A DNA stretch of 35,217 nucleotides from Rossellomorea arthrocnemi (GCF_904424705.1 NZ_CAJGBF010000028.1:1-35217); one strand, 5' to 3'. Shown: positions 8,388 through 16,720, counted from the first letter of the stretch. Notes: generated by a model from the sequence alone, not told the origin. Numbers and translations: made by a program.

Positions 8388-9221
8388 ATGCAGAAAACGA
8401 TGCAGTTTGTAAGGAGTAAGTCTTTTCTCATCCATTTCATCCTGATCATGGGCTCGATTGTGATGTTATTTCCGTTCATTTGGATGATTTTGACGTCGCT
8501 GAAAACCTATGCAGAGTCCATACAGGTTCCACCTGTGATAATACCGGAAGACTTTCAGTGGAAGAACTACCAAGAGGTTTTCACCCTTCTTCCCTTCTTT
8601 AAGTTTATGTTGAATACGTTGATTATTACAGTACTTCGAACGGCGGGGCAGTTATTTCTTTGTTCCCTTGCTGCCTATGCCTTTGCACGGATTGTGTTTC
8701 CTGGAAGGAATCTTCTGTTTGTGCTGGCGTTATCTGTCCTGATGGTCCCTGGCCAGGTGTTCCTGCTTCCTCAGTATATGATCATGGTGAAGCTGGGGTG
8801 GCTCAACACATTGCAAGCGGTTGTAGTTCCCGGGTTATTCAGTGCCTTTGGAACCTTTCTGTTACGACAATTCTTCATGGGATTGCCGAAGGAATTGGAG
8901 GAGGCCGCGAGACTGGATGGATGCAATCATTTTCAAATCTATTGGCGCATCATGCTACCACTCGCCAAGCCAGGATTGATTGCACTGGGGATTTTCACGA
9001 TTCTTTGGTCCTGGAATGAACTGATGTGGCCGATGATTGTGAATAGTTCACCGGATGCCATGACCTTGGCAGTGGGACTATCTTCATTACAAGGGCAGTA
9101 TGGCACCAACTATCCGATCTTGATGGCAGGCTCATTCTTGGCGGTGTTACCGATGCTCGCCCTATTTATCATATTACAGAAGCAATTTATAGAAGGAATT
9201 GCGATTACCGGTGGAAAATAA
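8388..9221 (+). CDS. Sugar ABC transporter permease (MalG/UgpE type)
   Basis: The 277-residue partner permease of the CUT1 importer has about six membrane segments and an EAA loop (LEEAARLDGCNHFQIYWRIM, about 167-186). The ending, KQFIEGIAITGGK, is the usual C-terminus of MalG-like proteins. The start ATG follows GAGGAGGGAATG-type spacing after the previous stop. It would form the heterodimeric channel with the 7432 product. Confidence 0.92.
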   Translation: MQKTMQFVRSKSFLIHFILIMGSIVMLFPFIWMILTSLKTYAESIQVPPVIIPEDFQWKNYQEVFTLLPFFKFMLNTLIITVLRTAGQLFLCSLAAYAFARIVFPGRNLLFVLALSVLMVPGQVFLLPQYMIMVKLGWLNTLQAVVVPGLFSAFGTFLLRQFFMGLPKELEEAARLDGCNHFQIYWRIMLPLAKPGLIALGIFTILWSWNELMWPMIVNSSPDAMTLAVGLSSLQGQYGTNYPILMAGSFLAVLPMLALFIILQKQFIEGIAITGGK

Positions 9222-9249
9222 GTTGGTAGGCAACTAAGGAGGAATGACA

Positions 9250-10509
9250 ATGAAAGCAGCACTAATAGGGGCTGGAAGCAGGGGTTTCTATGCGTATGGG
9301 TCCTATGCACTCCAATACCCTCACGAAATCGAGTTTATCGCGGTAGCAGAACCGGATAAAGAAAAGCGGGAGAAATTTGCTGAAGCACATGGAATCCCGG
9401 AGAATATGGTATTTGAAGACTGGCCTGATCTGTTGGAACGAGAGAGGGTATGTGAAGCCCTGCTTATATGCAGCCCGGACCGGGATCATTATAAACCTGT
9501 CATGCGTGCCATTGAAAGGGGATATAGTATTCTACTGGAGAAACCGATGTCACCAAGCCCCATTGAAACGATGGCCATCGCAGAAGCGGCTGAGAAGCAT
9601 AACACGCTCCTCAGTGTATGTCATGTAATGAGATATGCTCCCTTCTATCAGTCTCTGAAAGAAGTGATTGATCGGAAGGTGATCGGGGATATTGTCTCGG
9701 TCCAATGGAATGAGAATGTCGGCTATTTCCATCAAGCACACAGCTTTGTCCGTGGAAACTGGCGAAATGCAAAGGAATCAAGTCCGATGATTCTTCAGAA
9801 GAGCTGTCATGATATGGATATGCTCGCCTGGTTGATTGGAACGGAATGTAAGAGCGTTTCGTCTTATGGAAGTCTTACCTATTTTAAAGAGGAGAACGCT
9901 CCTGAGGGATCGACCCACCGCTGTCTGGATGGATGTAAGGTGGAGAAAGAATGCCCGTATTCCGCAGCAAAGTGGTATCTTCATGATCGGGATGTGTGGC
10001 CAGCGAATGTTGTGTCAGCGAATCCCAGTATCGAAAGCCGCTTGAAGGCAATCCAGGAAGGTCCTTATGGCCGCTGCGTTTACCGGTGTGACAATGATGT
10101 GGTGGACCATCAAGTCGTCAATTTATTATTTGACGGTGATGTGACGGTTTCTTTCACGATGACTGCCTTTACGAAGGAAACGTATCGTAACTTCAAGATC
10201 ATGGGAACAAAAGGGGAAATTACAGGTCATGACGCAGATAATGAATTACTCATCAAGCATTTTGCAGGGAAGAAGGAAGTGATCTATCCTCCAACTGTAG
10301 ATGGTGGTCACATGGGTGCCGATACGAGTATCATGCAAGATTTTATCAACCGGGTCCGCACTAAGGATAAAGGGACATTAACATCTGCCAGAGTGTCTTC
10401 TCAAAGTCACTTGATTGCCTTCGCAGCGGAGAAATCGAGACTGTCAGGTGCGACTATTGAATTAAAAAAATATATTGAAGAATTAGAAAAGGTAAAAGAA
10501 AATGCTTAA
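9250..10509 (+). CDS. Gfo/Idh/MocA family oxidoreductase with cysteine cluster
   Basis: This NAD(P)-dependent enzyme has 419 residues. The ATG at 9250 is chosen over 9244 because AAGGAGG ends only one base before 9244 but seven before 9250, and the product then starts directly with the Rossmann fold MKAALIGAGSRG. EKP (K98) and KSCHD (K184, H187) are the usual catalytic residues of the family. An insertion carries C225, C229, C235 and later C276, C280, with H223 beside the first; this could be a metal site or structural disulfides. Its place between an amino-sugar importer and GalNAc catabolic genes suggests oxidation or NAD-assisted cleavage (as in GH109) of an imported amino-sugar glycoside. 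The exact reaction is unknown. Confidence 0.85.
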   Translation: MKAALIGAGSRGFYAYGSYALQYPHEIEFIAVAEPDKEKREKFAEAHGIPENMVFEDWPDLLERERVCEALLICSPDRDHYKPVMRAIERGYSILLEKPMSPSPIETMAIAEAAEKHNTLLSVCHVMRYAPFYQSLKEVIDRKVIGDIVSVQWNENVGYFHQAHSFVRGNWRNAKESSPMILQKSCHDMDMLAWLIGTECKSVSSYGSLTYFKEENAPEGSTHRCLDGCKVEKECPYSAAKWYLHDRDVWPANVVSANPSIESRLKAIQEGPYGRCVYRCDNDVVDHQVVNLLFDGDVTVSFTMTAFTKETYRNFKIMGTKGEITGHDADNELLIKHFAGKKEVIYPPTVDGGHMGADTSIMQDFINRVRTKDKGTLTSARVSSQSHLIAFAAEKSRLSGATIELKKYIEELEKVKENA

Positions 10510-10533
10510 TCAAAACTTCTATCATGGCCTCAA

Positions 10534-10562
10534 GTGATAATTGTCGCAATTTTATGTATAAT
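10534..10562 (+). promoter_or_regulatory. Putative promoter of gntR
   Basis: A consensus TATAAT -10 (10557-10562) stands 17 bp after GTGATA (10534-10539, 4 of 6 matches to TTGACA). Transcription would begin near 10569, right before operator-like site 3 at 10573. It would allow gntR and downstream genes to be expressed separately from the transporter. Confidence 0.5.
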
Positions 10563-10572
10563 GAGTATACAA

Positions 10573-10594
10573 ATGGTTATGACAAAGATACCAC
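10573..10594. promoter_or_regulatory. Operator-like site 3, upstream of gntR
   Basis: ATGGTTATGACAAAGATACC and two further bases match site 1 at 14 of 22 positions when aligned without gaps, including TGGT, ATGACA and TAC. It lies just downstream of the predicted gntR transcription start, which would give autoregulation. It is the weakest member of the set. Confidence 0.4.
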
Positions 10595-10608
10595 TAAAGG
10601 AGTTTAAC

Positions 10609-11328
10609 ATGATAGAAAAAGATAATCGCTTACCGTTATATTACCAGCTGATGGATATCCTTCTCGAAAAAATCGAAAAGGGTGAACTTGCGGAGCAGGA
10701 GCAGTTACCCTCTGAACGAGAGCTGTGTGAAACATACAAAGTGAGCCGGACGACGGTTAGGCAAACAATGCAGGAACTTGAAAAGGGCGGCTACATCTAT
10801 AAGGTTCACGGCAAGGGATCCTATGTTTCCCCGAAGACCTATAAGCAGAGCCTTGTTGAGTTCTACAGCTTCACAGAAGAAATGAAAAAAATCGGGAAAC
10901 ATCCTTCCACACAGGTCGTTTCGTTTGAAAAAGTACTTTGTGACAGCACGATTTCGAAATCTATGAAACTGCCGGTGGAAGAAGAAGTATTCAAAATCAC
11001 GAGACTGAGACTTGCTGACGAAGAACCGATGATTTTTGAAACCTCTTATGTTCCGGTGGGGCGTTTTACCAATCTCACGAAGGAACAATTGGAATATATG
11101 CCAATGTATGAAATCTTTCGGTCCCGATACGATGTGAAGATTACAAGAGCACTGGAAAGCTTCAATGCTGTCAGCGCCGAAAAACAGGCAGCCGGTATGC
11201 TGACCATTGAAGAAAACTCACCGTGTCTCCGACTGGAGCGTATTACGTATGAGGAACAAGACGTCATTGAATATACCATCTCCATCGCAAGGGGAGATAA
11301 ATTTACGTACACAGTTGAATTGAAGTAG
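10609..11328 (+). CDS. GntR family (HutC subfamily) transcriptional regulator
   Basis: The 239-residue regulator starts at ATG 10609, six bases after AAAGGAG; earlier in-frame starts lack a ribosome site and would cross the promoter. An N-terminal winged helix-turn-helix (about 6-72, with SERELCETYKVSRTTVRQ and the wing KVHGKGSYV) is followed by a UTRA effector domain (about 95-236) like those of NagR/YvoA, DasR and AgaR2. Such proteins sense phosphorylated sugars, often amino-sugar 6-phosphates. It lies centrally in the amino-sugar gene set and probably represses it through the repeated palindromes. Its final codons form one arm of a large hairpin. Confidence 0.9.
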   Translation: MIEKDNRLPLYYQLMDILLEKIEKGELAEQEQLPSERELCETYKVSRTTVRQTMQELEKGGYIYKVHGKGSYVSPKTYKQSLVEFYSFTEEMKKIGKHPSTQVVSFEKVLCDSTISKSMKLPVEEEVFKITRLRLADEEPMIFETSYVPVGRFTNLTKEQLEYMPMYEIFRSRYDVKITRALESFNAVSAEKQAAGMLTIEENSPCLRLERITYEEQDVIEYTISIARGDKFTYTVELK

Positions 11329-11358
11329 GTGCTTTCGAGTATCTACTTCAATTCAACT
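11313..11358 (+). other. 21-bp hairpin spanning the gntR stop
   Basis: AGTTGAATTGAAGTAG (11313-11328) and its exact complement CTACTTCAATTCAACT (11343-11358) form a perfect 16-bp stem. Five more pairs (two GU) close on a TTCG tetraloop. The 5' arm encodes VELK and the stop of gntR, and the 3' arm ends inside the next operator-like site. No T-run follows, so it is not a standard terminator. It may mark an mRNA processing or attenuation point. Confidence 0.75.
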
Positions 11359-11378
11359 GGTAATGATGACATTAACAG
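11357..11378. promoter_or_regulatory. Operator-like palindrome, site 4, upstream of agaS
   Basis: CTGGTAATG-ATGA-CATTAACAG is a 9-bp inverted repeat with one mismatch between arms and the same spacing as site 1 (16 of 22 identical). It lies 16 bp before the agaS start codon, overlapping the end of the large hairpin. It would let the GntR protein control the catabolic genes separately. Confidence 0.6.
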
Positions 11379-11394
11379 TTTTGGAGGAATGGGT

Positions 11395-12594
11395 ATGGAA
11401 CTTATACAATCAAACAAATGGGAACCAAATGATCCCGGTGCCATCCATACAACAAGAGAAATAGCTCAACAACCAAGACTTTGGAAAGAAACCGTTGAAA
11501 TCTTGCTTGGACACAGAGATACACTGATGACTTTTTTTAAGAGATTGGGAGAAAGACATCCTCATCTTCGAGTAATTTTGACAGGGGCGGGAACATCTGC
11601 TTTTGTCGGGGAAACCGTTCTTACTTCCATAAAGGAACTGGTTAAGAATAAGAAATGGACGGTAGAAAGCATCGCCACTACCGATATTGTCTCCAATCCA
11701 TATGAGTATTTAGACAAGGATTTTCCAACCTTGATGATTTCATTTGCCCGTTCCGGTAACAGCCCTGAAAGCGTTGGTGCGGTTGAGCTGGGAGAGCAAA
11801 TCATTGATGATTTTTACGGAATCGCTCTTACGTGTAATCGTGATGGCTTACTGGCTGAGAAGCAGAAGGGGGATCCGGATCACCTTGTCTTCTACATGCC
11901 GAAGGAAGCAAATGATCAAGGGTTTGCGATGACGAGCAGCTTTACGACCATGTTACTTTCGATTCTGCTCCTTTTCCAACCAGAGCACATTCACACTCTA
12001 GAGGAGACTGTGAAGGAATTAGCTTCGGCAGGTGAAAAGATTATTGACACCGGAAAGACAGAGTTAGAAGCGCTTGCTTCCTCCATTTTTTCGAAGGTTG
12101 TATATTTAGGATCAGGCGCATTCCAAGGGCTTGCAAGGGAGTCATCATTAAAACTGTTGGAATTAACGGGAGGTTTGATTCCGGCATTTTTTGATTCTCC
12201 ACTGGGATTCCGTCACGGCCCGAAATCGATCTTAGACGAAGAAACAATTGTCTTCGTTTTCTTATCCTGTCATCCGCACACGAGAAAATATGATTTAGAC
12301 ATATTGAAGGAGCTGTACCATGAACAAAAGCGGGGAAAGGTGGTGGCGATTTCCTCTTATCAGGATAATGTCGCTGAACGCTACAGTGACCTGTTCTTGA
12401 GTACCGGCTTGGAGACGGTTCAAGAGGATATATTCCTTGCGTTTCCATATGTCATGTATGCCCAGCAGTTTGCCCTTTGGAAATCCATGCATCTGGGACT
12501 TTCCCCCGATAATCCATCTCCCTCAGGGCTCGTCAACAGGGTCGTAAAAGGTGTCACGATCTATCCTTATCGGAATGGAGGAGAAAGGGTATGA
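11395..12594 (+). CDS. agaS: AgaS-type SIS-domain sugar-phosphate isomerase/deaminase
   Basis: The 399-residue protein has two SIS domains (about 40-200 and 220-370). VILTGAGTSAFVGE, SFARSGNSPESVGA and SPLGFRHGPKSIL are typical of AgaS, which converts galactosamine-6-phosphate to tagatose-6-phosphate with release of ammonia. The ATG at 11395 is preferred: GGAGG ends one base before an in-frame ATG at 11389 but seven before 11395. The stop overlaps the aldolase start in an ATGA. With the aldolase, PfkB kinase and NagA it supports a galactosamine-type pathway rather than plain glucosamine use, which would normally carry NagB. Confidence 0.88.
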   Translation: MELIQSNKWEPNDPGAIHTTREIAQQPRLWKETVEILLGHRDTLMTFFKRLGERHPHLRVILTGAGTSAFVGETVLTSIKELVKNKKWTVESIATTDIVSNPYEYLDKDFPTLMISFARSGNSPESVGAVELGEQIIDDFYGIALTCNRDGLLAEKQKGDPDHLVFYMPKEANDQGFAMTSSFTTMLLSILLLFQPEHIHTLEETVKELASAGEKIIDTGKTELEALASSIFSKVVYLGSGAFQGLARESSLKLLELTGGLIPAFFDSPLGFRHGPKSILDEETIVFVFLSCHPHTRKYDLDILKELYHEQKRGKVVAISSYQDNVAERYSDLFLSTGLETVQEDIFLAFPYVMYAQQFALWKSMHLGLSPDNPSPSGLVNRVVKGVTIYPYRNGGERV

Positions 12595-13442
12595 TTGTTT
12601 CAAGAAGTAGGATTCTCGTGGATGCACAGTCAAAAGGCTACGCTGTGCCTGCCTTCAATATTCACAATCTAGAAACGCTCAAAGCAGTTCTGGAAACGGC
12701 ACGGGACCTCCGTTCACCCGTCATGATCGCGGCTACGCCCGGTACAGTCCGATATATGGGCAAAGAATTCCTGGTCAAGATGATGGAAGCGGCAAGAAAA
12801 AGCTATGATATTCCGGTTTGCTTTCACCTTGATCATCATGAAAACCTGAATGATATCGAGAACCTCATTCATATGGGTGTTCCATCTGTCATGATCGATG
12901 CCTCCCATTATTCGTTCGACGAGAATATCAGGATTGTCAGGGGAATTGTAGAGTATGCTGCCCCGTTCGGTGTGACGGTTGAAGCCGAGCTTGGCCGACT
13001 AAGTGGAATGGAAGATGATATGGAAGTGGACGAAAAGGATCAGATCTATACCAACCCCAAACAGGCAAAGGAGTTTGTAGCGAGAACCGGCATTGATTCT
13101 CTGGCTGTAGCGATCGGGACCGCTCATGGGCTTTATAAAGGTGAACCTAAGCTCGATATCGACCGGTTGTCGGCGATCCAACAGGAAGTCGATATCCCCC
13201 TTGTTCTCCATGGGGCATCAGGATTGCCCGATGAGCTTGTCCGCAAGACCATTGAGAGGGGCATTTGCAAGGTGAATGTGGCGACGGAGCTGAAGATGGC
13301 GTTTGTGAAAGGGCTTCGCAGCTATCTGAATACAAACCCGGACGCCAATGATCCCCGCTATTATTTCACGGATGCGGTTGCTGGGATGAAAAAGGTTGTA
13401 GCAGACAAAATCAAGCTGTGCGGCAGCTTTAATCGTGGCTAG
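12591..13442 (+). CDS. Class II tagatose-bisphosphate aldolase (KbaY/GatY/AgaY type)
   Basis: The 283-residue zinc-dependent aldolase carries CFHLDHHEN (H79, D81, H82, H83), where the aspartate is the proton donor and the histidine a zinc ligand, then EAELGRLSGMEDD, GTAHGLYKGEP and LHGASGLPDE, all diagnostic of the KbaY/GatY group. It would split tagatose-1,6-bisphosphate into dihydroxyacetone phosphate and glyceraldehyde-3-phosphate. The start overlaps the agaS stop. A fructose-bisphosphate aldolase role cannot be excluded, but the neighbours favour tagatose. Confidence 0.88.
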   Translation: MIVSRSRILVDAQSKGYAVPAFNIHNLETLKAVLETARDLRSPVMIAATPGTVRYMGKEFLVKMMEAARKSYDIPVCFHLDHHENLNDIENLIHMGVPSVMIDASHYSFDENIRIVRGIVEYAAPFGVTVEAELGRLSGMEDDMEVDEKDQIYTNPKQAKEFVARTGIDSLAVAIGTAHGLYKGEPKLDIDRLSAIQQEVDIPLVLHGASGLPDELVRKTIERGICKVNVATELKMAFVKGLRSYLNTNPDANDPRYYFTDAVAGMKKVVADKIKLCGSFNRG

Positions 13443-13446
13443 TCCC

Positions 13447-14367
13447 ATGATTGCGACGGTCACTTTAAATCCTGCGATAGACGTTAGATATACACTTTCC
13501 CAGTTTCAAATGGGTGAGGTCAATCGGGTTTCTACCATTGACAAATCTGCAGGCGGTAAAGGTCTTAACGTCAGCCGGGTTCTATCCCTATTGGGGCAGA
13601 AGGTTACTTGTACAGGGTTCCTGGGAGGAAAGAGCGGGGAATGGATTGAAAACGAATTATCTCATTTGAAAGTACACAATTCATTTGTACCCATTAAAGG
13701 AGAGACCAGAACGTGTCTGGCCATTTTATCAAAGGAAGGTCAGACAGAGATTCTGGAAACGGGTCCCTTTATTTCAAGAAATGAATTAGAAAGCTTTGAT
13801 CGAACATTCTCCTCGATTCTGGATAAAGTAGATTTTGTTGTCGTTTCCGGAAGTTTGCCAGAAGGAGTCCCAACTGGCTTTTACAGTGAGCTTTCAAAGC
13901 AAGCGAATCAAAAAGGGACTCGCTTGCTATTGGATACCAGCGGACCGGGACTTATCGAAGGTATCGCAGGAAAACCTTTTTTAATTAAGCCGAATAAAGA
14001 AGAATTTACTAGATTGATAAGTGGAAAATTAGACTCTACCGATGATATGTTACGACATGCCCAAACTATTTGTCATAAAGGAATACACTATGTGCTTCTT
14101 TCTCTTGGGGAAGAAGGGGCCTTTTTAGTTAGTGATAATCGAATTCTGAGAGCAAAGATTCCTAAAATAAAAGCAGTGAATCCCGTTGGTTCCGGAGATA
14201 GCATGCTCGCCGGGTTTACCTATGCGTATTCCCATGGATTCCCGATTGAAGAAGTCTTGAAATGGGCTTGTGCTTGTGGGATATCAAACGCCATAGTGGA
14301 AAATACGGGAGAGGTTAACCTGTTGGACATTCGACGATTCGTGAAGGAAATAGATGTAGTTGAATGA
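13447..14367 (+). CDS. PfkB family tagatose-6-phosphate / 1-phosphofructokinase
   Basis: The 306-residue PfkB sugar kinase has the LacC/FruK layout: MIATVTLNPAIDVRYTL at the N-terminus, SAGGKGLNVSRVL (signature 1) and NPVGSGDSMLAGF (signature 2, with catalytic base D251). In this operon it probably makes tagatose-1,6-bisphosphate for the adjacent aldolase. ATG 13447 gives the standard family start; a GTG at 13435 overlapping the aldolase stop is also possible. There is no clear Shine-Dalgarno, so translation is probably coupled to the aldolase. A 1-phosphofructokinase role is the main alternative. Confidence 0.87.
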   Translation: MIATVTLNPAIDVRYTLSQFQMGEVNRVSTIDKSAGGKGLNVSRVLSLLGQKVTCTGFLGGKSGEWIENELSHLKVHNSFVPIKGETRTCLAILSKEGQTEILETGPFISRNELESFDRTFSSILDKVDFVVVSGSLPEGVPTGFYSELSKQANQKGTRLLLDTSGPGLIEGIAGKPFLIKPNKEEFTRLISGKLDSTDDMLRHAQTICHKGIHYVLLSLGEEGAFLVSDNRILRAKIPKIKAVNPVGSGDSMLAGFTYAYSHGFPIEEVLKWACACGISNAIVENTGEVNLLDIRRFVKEIDVVE

Positions 14368-14383
14368 TAGGGGGGGATGGAAG

Positions 14384-15310
14384 ATGAGTCATATCGTTTG
14401 TTTTGACATAGGAGGAACGTTTATTAAGTATGGCGTTTTTAATCCAAAGGGTCACCTTCTCTTTAAAAGTAAAATGGCAACCCCCACAAGCCATGAGATC
14501 CCTGACGTATTAAATAACAAAGTCAAATCACTTCAGCATGATTTCCACCTCACTGCCATAGGCATTTCTTCCTGCGGTTTGGTGGATCGTGAGAAGGGAA
14601 GGATACTTTTCTCAAATAATATTCAGGGTTATAGTGGAATGAATCTGGGAGAAAGAATGTTTTCCTTGACTCAATTACCGGTATCAGTTGAAAACGATGT
14701 GAAAAGTGCGTGCCTTGGCGAGATATGGCAAGGTGCTGTCAAGGATAAGAGAAATGCCGTCTTTTTAACACTGGGAACTGGAATCGGCTGCAGCATTGTA
14801 ATGGATGGAAAGATTGTCAATGGCTCTTCGGGACTCGCCGGTGAACTGGGTCATACCGTCATTGTTGCAGGTGGGAAGCCGTGCAGCTGCGGCAGAAAAG
14901 GCTGCTTTGAACGTTATGCGGCCACTTCTGCTTTTGTTCAAGACTATACGGAGGAAGCCTTGCAAAAAGGAGTGGCAGTTGAAAATGTTTCCGGCGAAAC
15001 AATTATGGAGCTTGTCAAGCAGAGAAATCCAGTTGCTATGGAAGTATATGAACGGTTTATTCATTATATTAGTATGGGATTAACGAATGTCATTCATCTT
15101 CTCAACCCGGAAAAGATCATCATTGGAGGCGGTATCACGGAAGGTGAGGGTCCTTTTATTCAAGATATCAATATACAATTAAGGAATGAAGTAATGGATG
15201 TATATGGGAATGAGGGTACGGTCATTGCCTCCTCTTTAGGAAATGACGCAGGATTATACGGAGCATGTTACTTAGCTTTAAGCCGGATGAGCATGAAAGA
15301 ATCAGTGTAA
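14384..15310 (+). CDS. ROK family sugar kinase (probable GalNAc/GlcNAc kinase)
   Basis: This ROK kinase has 308 residues. ATG 14384 follows a run of seven G and starts the protein just before the DIGGTFIKYG phosphate loop. D105 in ENDVKSA is the predicted catalytic base. ELGH (H157) and the C167-x-C-x4-C174 cluster (CSCGRKGCFERYAA) form the structural zinc site of the family. Because uptake is by an ABC importer, which delivers unphosphorylated sugar, a kinase is needed. This gene fills that step, probably making N-acetylgalactosamine-6-phosphate (AgaK role). Specificity cannot be read from sequence alone. Confidence 0.85.
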   Translation: MSHIVCFDIGGTFIKYGVFNPKGHLLFKSKMATPTSHEIPDVLNNKVKSLQHDFHLTAIGISSCGLVDREKGRILFSNNIQGYSGMNLGERMFSLTQLPVSVENDVKSACLGEIWQGAVKDKRNAVFLTLGTGIGCSIVMDGKIVNGSSGLAGELGHTVIVAGGKPCSCGRKGCFERYAATSAFVQDYTEEALQKGVAVENVSGETIMELVKQRNPVAMEVYERFIHYISMGLTNVIHLLNPEKIIIGGGITEGEGPFIQDINIQLRNEVMDVYGNEGTVIASSLGNDAGLYGACYLALSRMSMKESV

Positions 15311-15312
15311 GG

Positions 15313-15351
15313 AGCAGCACCCATGTTGGTGTTGCTTGTTCTGTTTATTTT
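15313..15351 (+). terminator. Hairpin between the ROK kinase gene and nagA
   Basis: A 9-bp stem (AGCAGCACC with GGTGTTGCT, one GU) has a six-base loop and is followed by a U-rich stretch (TGTTCTGTTTATTTT). It could be a leaky terminator that lowers nagA expression. No promoter was recognised between it and nagA, so nagA probably depends on readthrough. Confidence 0.5.
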
Positions 15352-15371
15352 AATAAAAGGAGATGAGGATA

Positions 15372-16577
15372 ATGAAAGCCTTGAAGGCTGACTATATATA
15401 TACACCAGAAGGAATCGTTGAAAATGGGTATCTGCTCTTGGAGGATGGGTATATTTCCGGCGTATCGGATGAAACTCCACCATGTGACATCATTGATTTC
15501 CCCGGATGTGCCGCCATACCTGGCATGATAGATCTGCATATCCATGGAATAGCAGGACATGACACCATGGATGGGAGTGTCCTTTCTTTACAGGAGATGT
15601 CTAACTCACTAGTGAAATACGGAGTAACAGGATTCCTGCCGACTACACTCACCCATGATCTGGAAAGCATCCAGAAGGCGGTAGGAGCAGTAAGTACAGC
15701 GATAGGTCAAACAACTGGAGCCGAAATCCTTGGCTCCTATGTGGAAGGTCCCTACATTACACCCGACCATAAAGGAGCCCATCCCGTCGATTATATGCGA
15801 GAGCTTTCAATCGAAGAGATGGAAGGGTTGATCAATGCTTCGGATAACACCATAAAAGTCCTGACGATAGCTCCTGAAAAAGAACATGCCATGGAGGTCA
15901 TCGATTATCTCATGGGCAAAGGAATCCACGTTTCAATGGGGCATACCAACGCGGATTATGAAACTACGAACCTTGCTGTCTCCCATGGGGCAAGAATCGC
16001 GGTCCATACGTTTAACGGAATGAGAGGATTCAAGCACCGCGATCCGGGATGCGTCGGGGCCGTCCTGACCAATGATGACTGCTTTTGTGAATGCATCGCC
16101 GACCTCCATCACCTCCACCCAGGTGCCATCAAACTATTATATAAAACAAAAGGAAGCGATAAAATCCTTTTAATCAGCGATTCTATGGCTGCAGCCGACT
16201 TGCCGGACGGCCATTACACCCTCGGTATACTGGATGTGAAGGTCAAAGATCGGATTGCGAGGACCGTGGAGACCAACTCCCTGGCAGGAAGTACAACCAA
16301 TTTACTGGACTGCCTGAAAAATATGAAAGAAGTATTGAAACTTCCCCTTGAGGGGATTTTACCCATGGTTAGTCTAAACCAGGCAAAGCTGCTTAAAATT
16401 GATCACGAGGTTGGCAGTTTAGAGATTGGGAAAAAGGCAAATATTGTGTTGATTGATGATAAATGGGACGTTCGAGCAACCTTTGTCGGTGGGGAAATGG
16501 TGTGGGGTGGGGGACGAGGTACTGTGTCCCAACCTGAGAATTCGAGCCCAAAGAAGGGGTTCATTGGTCCATCTTAG
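15372..16577 (+). CDS. nagA: N-acetylglucosamine/galactosamine-6-phosphate deacetylase
   Basis: The 401-residue amidohydrolase has metal-binding HIH (H56, H58), E125 in YVEGPYI, MGHTNADY, HTFNGMRGF and the catalytic aspartate D270 in ISDSMAA. It removes acetate from N-acetyl-hexosamine-6-phosphate in the cytoplasm. ATG 15372 is preferred over 15363 because AAAGGAG directly abuts 15363 but lies nine bases before 15372. It is the last gene of the sugar cluster. Beside AgaS, its natural substrate may be GalNAc-6-phosphate (AgaA role), though NagA enzymes often accept both. Confidence 0.92.
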   Translation: MKALKADYIYTPEGIVENGYLLLEDGYISGVSDETPPCDIIDFPGCAAIPGMIDLHIHGIAGHDTMDGSVLSLQEMSNSLVKYGVTGFLPTTLTHDLESIQKAVGAVSTAIGQTTGAEILGSYVEGPYITPDHKGAHPVDYMRELSIEEMEGLINASDNTIKVLTIAPEKEHAMEVIDYLMGKGIHVSMGHTNADYETTNLAVSHGARIAVHTFNGMRGFKHRDPGCVGAVLTNDDCFCECIADLHHLHPGAIKLLYKTKGSDKILLISDSMAAADLPDGHYTLGILDVKVKDRIARTVETNSLAGSTTNLLDCLKNMKEVLKLPLEGILPMVSLNQAKLLKIDHEVGSLEIGKKANIVLIDDKWDVRATFVGGEMVWGGGRGTVSQPENSSPKKGFIGPS

Positions 16578-16690
16578 AATTTAGGATGTCAAGTTAAGGT
16601 GGAAAAGAGAAGAAATGGTGATGTGGTTATGAAGTAGGGGCGGGCAAGTAACAGGAAAGTTCCAAACCGGATCTGTTAGGATAATATATC

Positions 16691-16720
16691 AAAGAAGCAC
16701 GGGTCATCCCGTGCTTCTTT
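16691..16720. terminator. Terminator of the amino-sugar cluster
   Basis: A perfect 13-bp stem, AAAGAAGCACGGG with CCCGTGCTTCTTT, has a four-base TCAT loop. The arms end in AAA/TTT, so it can work in both directions although no longer T-run follows. The 16578-16690 stretch before it holds nothing else recognisable. Confidence 0.75.
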
